From Ustilaginoidea virens (lineage: Eukaryota; Ascomycota; Sordariomycetes; Hypocreales; Clavicipitaceae): a stretch of 64,000 bases of DNA. The DNA lies in NCBI RefSeq assembly GCF_000687475.1, contig NC_057318.1:3100001-3164000 (forward strand), in the 5' to 3' direction. A model generated the notes under the pieces. It did no database searches. It had not been told where the DNA came from and worked only from the letters and a program-made list of their open reading frames with translations. Positions 9,187-18,719 of this stretch are shown here, piece by piece (the first letter of the stretch is position 1; each line of letters opens with the position of its first letter). The position numbers were made by a program, and so were the translations under genes.

Positions 9187-12100
9187 AGGTAAGCCTATAT
9201 CGGCCCCGGTTTAGTTTATTATATTTTTTTTTTAAAGTGTTTTTATTATTTTATATTTTTACTTATAGTAGTACGCATTTAGCGTTATTTATTAGTCTAA
9301 TAGACCTTATTTTGGGACCTAGTTAGGCCCATTATAAGTCTTAATATCCCCCTATTTAGCCTTAAATATTTCTCGTATGGTAATATCCTTAAAGTTTTTT
9401 AGGGGTTCCTATATCGTTAAATTATACCCTTTCCACTTTATAAGTATATTGCGTTTTTATCTTTAGCCCTATATATTCTTCGCTATAAATATCTCCTTAA
9501 CCTTATACTCCTTATATAGGTTTGTAGAGTCTTAAGGGAGGATAAATAGGGGCCTAAATTATATATCGGTTATTATTTAATTAGGTAATAGATTAGAAGC
9601 AGCTTATTTAATTAGGTTAATATAGAAAACCAGATAAATACCCTATAGGATATTAAGCTAGATATTAAGCGGTAATAAGATAGTAATAATAGTATATTTA
9701 GTAGAGACCTAATCGAGCTTCTTATATAGGCGGTTCGTTTTAATATTCTAAAGGTTTAATTATACCTAATTACTAACCTAAAAGCGCTTAGCCGGGCGTT
9801 ATAAACGGTTAGTAGTATCTTACTATTGTTATTATATAAAGGCGATAATAGCCTAGGCTAATTCTTATCCCTTTTTAAGGTTATTAAGAAAAAGAGCTAT
9901 GTACCCTTTTAGGGTAGTTAAGCTTAAGGTTACCTCTAGAGGTAAAGCGATAATTGGAATATTAAACCTATTAAGCAGCTAGTTTGGGCTAAACCCAATA
10001 ATAGATAATATCTAGTTATTTAACGTAAGGTAATATACCGCGAAATAGTATACCTAATCGTACTAATTAAAGAAAACTATAATATAAAGGACTGCCTATA
10101 CTTCTTAATTCATTTGCTTTATACCGCTATTAGTTTAAGGGTAGTATACTATTAATAGAAGTTATTTAGTCCTAACTGATTTATATAGTGTAGACTAAAA
10201 TTAGCCTATTTAATCTGAACCTTAATTACTAATAATCTCCCTAGGGAAGCTATAAAAGCGCTACTAATACTATTAGAAGCGTTCTATATAGTCTTCTGCT
10301 TTTATTAAATATATAGCCTTAAGCTGGATATATTTCGATAAGTAGTCTATAATTACTATAAGGAATCGCGGGTTAAAGGCATTTTAGGCAGGAAGGTCGG
10401 TTATAAAGTCGATTAATATCTATAATTAGAAGTAATCTGCAATTAATAGTAATTGCAATAGGCCCTAGTATAATTAGCGGCTCTTATATACCCCGCAGTA
10501 TTAGCAATTTTAAATATATCTTGCTACCTTAAACGATATATTATCGAAATAATAATCCTATCGCAATAGTTAGAAAGTAGTATTTTTCCCTAGGTAGCCC
10601 GCAATAGGCGAGTTATAATAGCATTAGATTACTATAGTAGTTAAAGGCTTAAACGATAGGAGCTATACCTATATCCGGTAAAGGAGCATACTATATGCAT
10701 TTAGGGTATAATTAGTAATTTATTCTTATATTACCGCCTCTATTAGAAATTATTATTCCTTATTCGCAATTACTATCTATTTGGCCTAATATATACTATC
10801 TTTAGATATCGCTTAATCTTAAATAGCTTAAAGGTAAGAATTAGTAAAGATATATAGGCTATAAAATAGGGTAGTCTTTAAGGCTAAAATCGGTATTATC
10901 TTACCCCTTTTTTTTTTTTTAAATCAAATGCTAAAATAAATAGCGGTTTTAGGATCTAGCCGATTTATAGCTCTACCCTATCTACCTTTTATTTCTATCG
11001 AGAAAGTATATTAGGTTGTTAGGCTTATAACTTTAGCCTATACTAAAAATAGAAGTTAAAAAATACTAAAGTCTTAGCCTATTAGGCTTATCGCTTAGAT
11101 ATTTCTTATAGTTAGGCAAAGTACTTTAGGTTTTTATAATCGGTAAAGATAATAAAGGGGGAGGCTATTAAGTAGAGTTCTACTAACTATGCCTTAAGGC
11201 AAAAGATAATAGTAAAAAATTCTTTATTATATATAATATAATTCTATTCTATATCCGATAAGCGAGTGGAATAATATATAATAAGATAGAGTATACTATC
11301 CTCCCTAACTTATAATAGATAGCTACTAAAGGCTATATTGGAACTATCTATCTTAAAAACTATCTCTTTACTAGGGTCCTATTAGGTAAGAACTAAAGAT
11401 AATATAAAATACTATTTAAGCGCTTAAAATACTGCCTCTTCTTTATCTAACTATTAGAATAAGACCCCTTTCTTTATTAACTTAACTAAAAGATCGATAA
11501 GGCGGGAAAAGTCTAAGATAAAATCGCGGTACAAGTTAGTAAAACTAAGGAAATTATAAATGCCTTTTAATTTTATAGGCGCTTCCTAGTTCTAAATAGC
11601 CTTAATCTTTTTAGGGTCTAAATAAATTTCCTTTCCAGCCATTATAATATATCCTAAGTACTGGACCTCCTTTATTATAAAATCGCATTTATTAAGATCT
11701 AAATTTAAGCTGGCCTTTTATAATTATCGAAGGGCTTCCTTAATGCGCCTTATATAGTCCGCTTTTAGTCCCCTAGTATAGATTAAAATATTATTAAGGT
11801 AGACAGTTATAAAGTCTCCTAGTATATTCCCTAAGGCCCTATTAATATATCTTTAAAAGGTCGTAAGGGCCTTAATTAGGCTAAATAGCATAATAAGCCA
11901 TTTAAATAGTCTAAATCGTATGCGGAATATAGTTAAGTATTTATTGCCTTCTATAATATGTATCTTATAAAATGCTACATATATATTAACTTTAGTAAAC
12001 TATTTTGCCTAGAATAAAGATTATAAGGTCTTCTTAATTAAAAAGAGGGGGTATTAGTTTTAGACTATAACCTTATTAAGGGCCTAATAATCGATATAAA

Positions 12101-13207
12101 AACGCTACCTACTATTCCCCTTTTTAGCTAATAGGATTAATACTGCTACCGATAAAGAGCTTATATAAATCTATCTTTTATCTATTAGGTTAATTACTTA
12201 TCTCTAAACCTTAAGTAATTAATCTTATAGCATATTATATAATAGGCCCTAAAGTAAGTCTAGCTGGCTCTTATCTATAGTCTTTTTAAGTTAGATATAG
12301 TAGTCTAATTAACCCTGGTATAGAGGGAGACTAGAAGCCTTCTCTTTATTAAAGAGGTTAATAAATTCCTATAATTCTATTAAGAGCACCTATAGCTCTT
12401 ACGATTATAAGATAAAATCCTAATAAGGTAGTAGTATAATATAGAGGATATATATTATCTCCTATAAGCTTATCGCAATAAAGGAAGTCGACTAGTCCCT
12501 AAAATATTTTGCCTGCTTTAGTATACTATAGAAGATTAAGCTAAGGATATTTACTATAGTTAGACCCTATTGTTTTCTTATCGATTCCTTAATAATAAAA
12601 TTACCTACTAATCCGATCTTTAATTAGTACTATTTTGCCTATAGTATAATATTATAGTGCTCTATTTAAGGCATCCTCAGGATAATATCGTAGGTAAGAC
12701 CTAAGATAATATAAAGTATAATTATAAACGGCTATCTATCGATATTGATCGCTTTATAAATAATATAGATAATAGAGGAATATATTACTTTATATTCTCC
12801 TAAATAGCTCTAAATATTTACTATTATTCTAATTTCCCTATATTATAGTAGGCGGATAGGTTAGAGGCCTAACTATTATACTATTTTTTCGCTTATAGCG
12901 CTATAATGGTTATATCCTAAGTCAATTAAGGTATTAATAAAGGTATAAGATTTATATAAGATTAGTACTAAAAAGGGGTATTTATTTATTTATTCTATAA
13001 TCTCTTTTAATTCCTTTTATAATTAAGCTAGGGTTTATATATATATCTTAAGCCCTTTAATAAGACTAAATTTAAAGGCTATTCTTTTTCCTAATTTTTA
13101 TTACTACTTTTAACCTTTACGATTTATAAATTAAGTAAGGCCACTTTAGCTACATTAGGTCGGATTACCGGTAGTAAGTAATATATAAATATCTAATACT
13201 TAGAAGA
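9187..13207 (-). pseudogene. G1 pol polyprotein (protease, RT, RNase H, integrase, chromodomain)
   Basis: Reading the minus strand from right to left: a protease region near 12940; RT from about 12180 with LLAKKGNS, ALNKV, a YLNNILIYT version of YLDDILIYT and YLGYII; RNase H with YYSTRLSD near 11290; integrase with IDFIIDL-IVIIDYLSKYIQLKAIY and YYPKTNSGI-RINQE near 10400-10150; and a C-terminal chromodomain with NILIKWKGYN near 9440. This order (integrase after RT, chromodomain last) is that of Ty3/gypsy chromoviruses. The chromodomain would steer integration to chosen chromatin. All frames carry RIP-type stops. Confidence 0.88.
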
Positions 13208-13217
13208 GCTATGTTAA

Positions 13218-13426
13218 GGATTCGGGCTACACCCGTATCATACTAAGAGGCAAGCTTAAGTGCGCGCGCAGTGCCAAAGGGATATAGGTGTCAATTGTAC
13301 CAAGTATGGTAACTTGGTATAATACGTACTCTTTTGTCTGGCCTAATGGTCAGACAGAAGGTTAGGCCAATACCCAGACGATATACGCAGACACCCGCTT
13401 AGGGCCCAACTGGGTCACGTCTTTAC
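13218..13426 (+). mobile_element. tRNA-related SINE-like element, copy c
   Basis: This 209-bp insertion in the gag region of G1 is flanked by 11-bp near-identical repeats, AGCTATGTTAA (13207-13217) and AGCTATACTAA (13427-13437). They differ by G/A and T/C, as RIP would produce. The unoccupied site is visible in G3 near 22885. It begins GGATTCGGGC, carries box A TGGCCTAATGG at 13339-13349 and ends CTTTAC. It shares its whole length with copy a. It proves the repeat is a mobile unit using short target duplications, in line with LINE-assisted insertion. Confidence 0.75.
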
Positions 13427-13437
13427 AGCTATACTAA

Positions 13438-14300
13438 AGATAAAGACCTTTCTTTTTATAATCTTTATATTATTCTTTAGAGACTTATATCGCTTTAGAT
13501 ATATACTAATTACCCTTTAAGTCTAGCTTATTAACGCCCGATATTTATATATCGCCCTTAGAATCCTAAGTATAAATTAGTCGGGAATAGGCCGAGCCCG
13601 ATTAGTAATTAATAGTCAGGCTAATCTTAATATCAATAGCAATTTATTAGTAGCGGTCTACCGCTAAATAGTAATCGTAATAGGAGACCCTAAGGCTAAT
13701 AATCTTATTAGCTATATAAGCATTAAGTGCCGATTAAAGATATTCTAATTTAACCTCTTTAGGCTAACCGAGACTACTAATAAGTATAAGTTTTTCCTTA
13801 AATTGTATAAAGAAGGCGGCAAAAGGTTCCTTAAGGCCTTGACATAAGGAGTATTTAAACTTAATAATAGCGCGATCTTACTAATATAGGTCTTTAAAGA
13901 GATATTAAAGGTATTTAAAGAATTTTATTATATTATATTCGTAAGCCGTACTATTTTTAAAAAAGGCCGCGATCTATAATTAGACTATAGACGAAAGGTT
14001 TAAAAAATAAATATCTATTAGGTCTTCTTATCTCTAATAAAATCCCTATCGACTTTAAACTTATATTGCATAAAGGTCCGCCAGGCTATAAATATAGCCT
14101 CCTTACTATTAAAAGGGTCCCTTATTAGGATCGGCTTATACTTTAGCTAGGTATCCTAAGCAGTAAAAAGGGGAGCATTCTATTATATAATTAAGGCCGG
14201 TTAGGTAGCATTTTAAGAGCTATTTAACTAGTTTATAAGAAGGGCCTATATCGAGGCGGTAACGGCAGTAAGGTATTACGTATTAATATGTATCTACGCC
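13438..14300 (-). pseudogene. G1 gag region, upstream part
   Basis: Read on the minus strand this is colinear with the gag regions of G3 (about 22050-22900) and G5 (about 28350-29200), including a conserved block around SLRVSYYNYY and an acidic/aromatic tail. It would form the structural capsid protein of the element. It is interrupted by many TAG/TAA. A zinc knuckle is not clear. Confidence 0.7.
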
Positions 14301-14473
14301 TCTATCTATTGTAACCCTATTACAAGCTACTCTACTCGGGTATGTATATTACGTTAGGGGCGTTATAGTTTCGGGTTCTCTCTATTTAATTCTTTAGGTA
14401 TACTTATCTCAATATCTTATATAGCCTATATTATTGGCTCTATAATATAAGGTTATAACAGTAAGGCTGATAG

Positions 14474-14485
14474 AGTCTATTTAAA
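14474..14485 (-). promoter_or_regulatory. G1 primer-binding site, self-priming type
   Basis: On the minus strand TTTAAATAGACT begins right after the 5' LTR. It does not look like the 3' end of a tRNA complement. The LTR itself contains AGTCTATTTAA, its reverse complement. The same pair occurs in G3, G5 (one mismatch) and G6. This is the geometry of Tf1-like self-priming. Confidence 0.7.
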
Positions 14486-14727
14486 TATAAAAGACTAGCC
14501 CTATGGCTATTGCGAATAGGCATCGAATAAATATATTAAATAGACTAAGGAGGAAAGAGAGAGGACCTAAATAGGGGCCTCTAAGTAGTCTATTTATGCC
14601 TGTATATAGTATGGGCCGAGTCCTTAGCGAGCCCTTATGACCTTATGCCGATACTCTTTAGGCTAGTCGCGGGCGTAGCCCGAGTCCTAGCCATATTGTG
14701 GCGCGGGCGTAGCCCGAGCCTGTGATA
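14486..14727 (-). repeat. G1 5' LTR
   Basis: This 242-bp LTR is close to identical in length and layout to 780-1021. It is followed on the right by the target duplication TTATC (14728-14732). It retains a few more TG/CA dinucleotides at its right end than the 3' LTR. Confidence 0.9.
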
Positions 14728-14732
14728 TTATC

Positions 14733-14967
14733 TATACTTTCCTAGCCCTGCCGCCAGACCTAGTCTTGCGCGATAAGATAACTCCTCGTAATGTATAGTA
14801 AATCCCCTTTAAATCCGAAAGGATACTACTAAGTATAGATAGTATATAGGTTCTCCTCCCGGCACTCGGGTTTCCTATATAAATCAGATATAGAGGTATT
14901 AGCACTAGGCTAGATGGGGACCTATCCCCCCATAGATAGCTTAGCTAGAGTAATATATATATATATA
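14733..14967 (+). mobile_element. 5'-truncated LINE tail T2, right half
   Basis: Continues the LINE tail of 635-779 after the G1 insertion. It is colinear with 43433-43670 of LINE 2: the CCTAGCCCTGCCGC block, CTAGACCTAGTCT-like sequence, GGTTCTCCTCCCGGCAC and a (TA)n end at about 14951-14967. Confidence 0.8.
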
Positions 14968-15379
14968 GTACTCTTAGCTTATAGAAGGCTATATATAATA
15001 AGTAAGATTCGATAAAGAGTAGAGAGGCTATTATTAGAGACTTTAATAAAGAATTCGGAGGTAATTCCTAGCCTGGCTTACTTATCAGTAGAGGGCATTA
15101 TAAACTTTATATTAGTAGCAATACAGGTAAAGTACTCGATTAAATTTATCCAGGCAGTTAGGAGATGCGGTATCTATAAAGGGACGAAGTAAGTACTCTT
15201 TAGCTTTGGTAGTATACTTTAGTTATTATATAAATAGTTTAGTAGTCCATTAAGCCCCCTTACTATAGAAATAGCTCTTATAAAATACTATTTAGATAAA
15301 GAAGATAGTAAAATAGATATCGAGCCTTTATCTAATAGTATAAAAAGGTATAACTTTTATTAGTAGATATATATAAAGA
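14965..15379 (+). repeat. Direct repeat R1 (~415 bp)
   Basis: This matches 17032-17446 in the same orientation. Differences are mainly transitions, with one short indel around 15293/17366. It encodes the same stretch of the unrecognised protein. The right copy ends exactly at the G2 LTR, so the true repeat may be longer. Confidence 0.75.
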
Positions 15380-15900
15380 GTCGGAAAGGGATTACACCTA
15401 ATATAATAGTTATTAATAACTCCGACTATATTAGTATATAATAGGCAATAGGCCGATTATAGATTATATAATACTATATATATTAGTAGAGTTATTAAAG
15501 CGAAGTAGAAGAAGAAATCTTAAAAGTAATATATAACTAAAGTAAAGGCCTATATAGCGTTTATAAGTTATAGATCTTTAAGAACTACTAACTAAATCCC
15601 GAAAAGATAGCTTAAACTATAGATAATATACCTAAAGGGTATGCAATTAGGCTAAAGGACTAGGTATAAAGGGTAATAAGCAAAGCAAGCGTTAATAGAG
15701 TAAAATATTTTTAATTAAGCGAATATAATAAGCGAGGGAATAAAGTAACTATAGAACTTTATGAAAAAGTAATTATATAGCCCTAGGTATAGCACCACTT
15801 GGCTATAGATGAAAGCTACCCTAGATAGTCTATAAGGGACGAGCGGATTATAGGACCCTTATGTAAAGATATAGGTATAGCCTGGGGCTAAAGCTCTCTC
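14965..15900 (+). pseudogene. Unrecognised RIP-mutated coding region, copy 1 (lacks N-terminus)
   Basis: A single frame from about 14970 to 15900 is interrupted only by TAG/TAA-type stops. It contains blocks such as VIPSLAYLSVEGIINF, KFIQAVRRCGIYKG, IDIEPLSNSIKRYNFY, ITPNIIVINNSDYI and LAIDESYPR. Its first ~410 bp are repeated at 17032-17446. I recognise no transposon motif or known family. The 5' side is replaced by the LINE tail, so the start is missing. It may be a duplicated host gene inactivated by RIP, or part of an unknown element. Confidence 0.5.
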
Positions 15901-16389
15901 CCATAGTTGGTATAAGGGTCCCCCGGCCCCTGGCCCTAATTCTTTAAAAGACTGGGTGGAGAGCGCAGCAATAGGACTAATTATATATATAAGTAGTCGT
16001 ACCTAAAAGGAGTAGGGCGGATGAAAGGGTGCTAAACATTAATAAAAGAAGTAAGCGGATAAGAAGGGACTGACTATATGGGTTAGCTATATATATAACC
16101 ACTATAGATAATAGGTAGGGGATCTATACCACTTTTACAACTAAAAGGAGATTAACCGAGAGGTATAACAAGCTGGCTTTACCTACTTTAGAAACCTAGG
16201 AAGGTTTATTCTATTAAATATCGCTCGAGAGATAGGCTATAAGTATTGATATAAACTCGGTATACCCAGTTGTTCGTAGGGTTCCGCGCGTGGTATTATA
16301 TACCGGGTAATCACCAAGTAAAGGATTTGATTGCTTTACTAATAACTATCTAAGCAAGGTAGGAAAAGGAAGCAAAAGAGGAATTACAC
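15900..16389. other. No gene recognised; transition to RIP-poor DNA
   Basis: This stretch is partly coding-like on the plus strand at its left end. From about 16240 CA and TG become common again, in contrast to the rest of the window. I find no convincing gene or repeat partner inside the window. Confidence 0.4.
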
Positions 16390-16498
16390 GATATGGCCTT
16401 TTTATGCGTGCTTTGGTCACGTGCATCGGCGCGGTCGGGCTGGGCTGCCTGCGTACCCTACCGGGCATAGGGGTAAAGGGGCAAAAAGGGGCCATATC
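16390..16498. repeat. Small inverted-repeat unit (MITE-like candidate)
   Basis: GATATGGCC at 16390-16398 is mirrored by GGCCATATC at 16490-16498. The next bases inward (TTTTTATGC versus GCAAAAAGG) also roughly pair, giving imperfect ~20-bp arms around a 70-bp GC-rich core. No clear target duplication is seen and there is no second copy in the window. It could simply be a chance dyad. Confidence 0.3.
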
Positions 16499-16515
16499 TT
16501 ATACGCGGCATATCC

Positions 16516-16547
16516 GTCGCAATGTGCCCAATTGGGCACCTTGCGAC
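16516..16547. repeat. 32-bp palindrome
   Basis: GTCGCAA, then the perfect 16-bp palindrome GTGCCCAATTGGGCAC (16524-16539), then TTGCGAC. The two outer arms are exact reverse complements. One base on each side (T16523, C16540) is unpaired. It lies in DNA with little RIP, so it is not a by-product of AT enrichment. Confidence 0.85.
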
Positions 16548-16689
16548 AGCGATTCTGACAATAAGAATTAATGCATATATTAAGCTATCGGCTCGCAAGA
16601 TATAATTAAGCGGCAGTTTGGTATTTAGTACTCTTAGACCACTTATAGCCATTATAAAATGGCTTTTAAACCGAGGAGGTTAGATTCAA

Positions 16690-17446
16690 TAGTAAAGGAA
16701 AGGCCTAGCCTTAGGTCCATAGAATAAGTATTATAGATAATTTAGCGTTAGGAACGCGCAAGGCGCTTCTTAATATAAAGGCGTATTAATATAGGAGCAT
16801 TAATCTATTAATAAAGTTAGATGGTCTAATCTTAATAGAGTTAGGTAAGATAGAGGCTTTTATAGTAAGGTATTAGCATATCCTTATATTCCCTAATCTA
16901 ACCTTATACTATATTGGATGGGTTATAGAGAATATTAGTCTAACGCTTCTAATAGACGCCTAATATTACGGTTGCAGCGAGGATTATATATCTATCTCAA
17001 GGTATAGGCATAAGGTTATTTATTACTATATTATAGTGCTCTTAGCTTATAGAAGGCTATATAAAGTAAGTAAGATTCGATAAAGAGTAGAGAGGCTACT
17101 ATTAGAGGTTTTAATAAAGAACTTAGAGGTAATTCCCAGCCTAGCTCACTTATCAGTAGAGGGCATTATAAACTTTATATTAGTGGCGATATAGATAAAG
17201 CACTAGATTAAATTTATTTAAGCAGTTAGGAGACGCAATATCTATAAAAGGATAAAGCGGGCACTCTTTAGCTTTAGTAGTATACTCTAGGTATTATATA
17301 AATAGTTTAATAGTCTATCAGCCCCCTTACTATAGAGATAGCTTTTGCGAAATACTATTTAGATAAAAAAAATTATCTAATAGATATCGAGCCTTTATCT
17401 AATAGCATAAAAAGGTATAACTTTTATTAGTAGATATATATAAAGA
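16690..17446 (+). pseudogene. Unrecognised RIP-mutated coding region, copy 2 (N-terminal part)
   Basis: One frame runs from about 16700 to the G2 LTR at 17447 with few interruptions, all TAG/TAA. The new N-terminal part includes LGTRKALLNIKAY, LLIKLDGLILIELGKIEAF, FPNLTLYYIGWVIENIS and GCSEDYISISRYRHKV, then enters repeat R2 (17032-17446), where it matches copy 1. An ATG at 16652 (MAFKPRR...) is in another frame and would need a frameshift. The remaining part is presumably beyond G2. The function is unknown. Confidence 0.5.
17032..17446 (+). repeat. Direct repeat R2 (~415 bp)
   Basis: This is the second copy of R1 (14965-15379), 2067 bp downstream, in the same orientation and reading frame. 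It is interrupted at its right end by G2. Confidence 0.75.
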
Positions 17447-18440
17447 TGTAAAGGACTGGCCCTAGGGCTACTGCAAATAGGCATTAATTGAATATATTAA
17501 ATAGACTAAGGAGGTGTTGCAAAATGGTGACTCAGAATACTGTTGGAAAGTATACTAAGTACCGACAGTGGCGTACAAGGCGTTGCAGAATAAAACAAAG
17601 AGCTGGTTAAAGATTTAAAGCGCACGAGAGGTTGACAAGAGCAAAGATGTCAGGGAAATCTGATTCTAATTGTTGGTGACTATTCTAGCTAGAAAGAGGG
17701 AATTTTGGGCATATTTCTACCATCTTGAAAAAGTGGTTGAAAATAATGAAAACCCGCAAAAATAGCGAAAAACCCGACGAAAAGTCGGTCTGCCCAACCG
17801 TGCCCAGTCTGTGCCCAATATCCTACCCAGTGCCTACCCAACCAAGCCCAGTGGCTTGTAGCGGTGTGCCGGAAGCCCTATAACAGCCTGCCGTACGGGC
17901 CGGAAGCCCTATACCGGTCTGCCGTACGGGCCGGAATCCCTATATCGGTGTGCCGTAAAGGCTCGATACAGCGGGTGACTGTATGTAGAAGGCCGAAAGT
18001 GCTGATTTGCCCATTTGGTAATCCCGTAGAAATGCGCCGCCTGTTGTGGGCCCTGTGGCCCACTGTGACCGGCCGCTGTGGCCGGATGTGGGTCGCTGTG
18101 CCGGTGCTGTGACCGGCGCTGTGGCCCACTGTAATCGGCGTTGTGGGGCGCTGTGCCCCACCATAGCGCCTGGTATAGCCACCGCGATATCTCAACGTAG
18201 AAACGTCGTACGGTAGCGAGACCAGTACCAAAATACAGCTAAAAAGGCGCTGATTTCAATAGGAGGAAAGAGAGAGGACCCGAATAGGGGCCTCTAAGTA
18301 GTCTATTTATGCCTATACGTAGTACGGGCCGAGTCCTTAGCGAGCCCTTATAACCCTATGCCAATACTCCTTAGGCTAGTCGCGGGCGCAGCCCGAGTCC
18401 TGGCCATATTATAGCGCGGGCATAGCCCGAGCCTATAATA
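17447..18440 (-). repeat. G2 3' LTR (split by a copia solo LTR)
   Basis: Without the insert at 17515-18261 and its GGAGG duplication it is 242 bp, the same as both G1 LTRs. The polypurine tract follows at 18441 (TACCCCCCTCCTC on the plus strand). Confidence 0.88.
17515..18261 (-). repeat. Solo LTR of the copia family
   Basis: This 747-bp LTR on the minus strand matches the 715-bp LTRs at 45197, 52033 and 58869. The ends are TGTTGCAAAA...TTTCAATA on the plus strand. A perfect 5-bp target duplication GGAGG flanks it (17510-17514 and 18262-18266), and the empty site is seen in the G1 LTR. It is longer than the array LTRs because a ~32-bp repeat (17864-17960) has three units instead of two. It keeps many more CA/TG than its surroundings. 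Short open frames inside (17864-18231) are not genes. Confidence 0.92.
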
Positions 18441-18719
18441 TACCCCCCTCCTCTACCTTAGAGTCGGAAAATCGCCCTTTATTATTAATTAATCCTCCGC
18501 TAAGGACTAATTGCATTGCTAATTACTACACCGCGATATCCTTAAATCCGCATATAGGCCAATTGCCGGGTATAGGAAGGATTCGTCTATAAGCGTAGCG
18601 GATATAGCTATATAATTAATAGGAGTCGTATAGTTATTAATTAGGAATAGTATAGTAAAAGCGCATAAAAGTTCGTTGTCGCACTGCTAGCTAAAGGGTA
18701 ACTGATATAGCTAAGAACG

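Larger units (their letters stand above)
780..14727 (-). mobile_element. G1: complete Ty3/gypsy chromovirus, RIP-mutated, with nested LINE and SINE
   Basis: This is a full-length LTR retrotransposon on the minus strand. The 3' LTR is 780-1021 and the 5' LTR 14486-14727, both 242 bp, flanked by TTATC on both sides (775-779, 14728-14732). Read on the minus strand the order is gag (about 14200-13110), protease, reverse transcriptase (about 12180-11500), RNase H, integrase (catalytic part about 10400-10150) and chromodomain (about 9470-9310). A long reading frame runs on the opposite strand up to the polypurine tract. Removing the LINE (1835-8221) and the SINE-like copy (13218-13426) leaves about 7.3 kb. 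Every coding frame is broken by TAG/TAA. Self-priming and the chromodomain suggest the Tf1/sushi group. Confidence 0.92.

Noticed and set aside
16458..16652. 64-codon minus-strand frame in the RIP-poor island
   Set aside because: It overlaps the palindrome and inverted-repeat unit; no protein feature supports it.
17864..18231. Open frames of 80-117 codons on both strands
   Set aside because: They sit inside the copia solo LTR and follow its GC-rich inverted motifs; the array LTRs give matching spurious frames (59001-59243).
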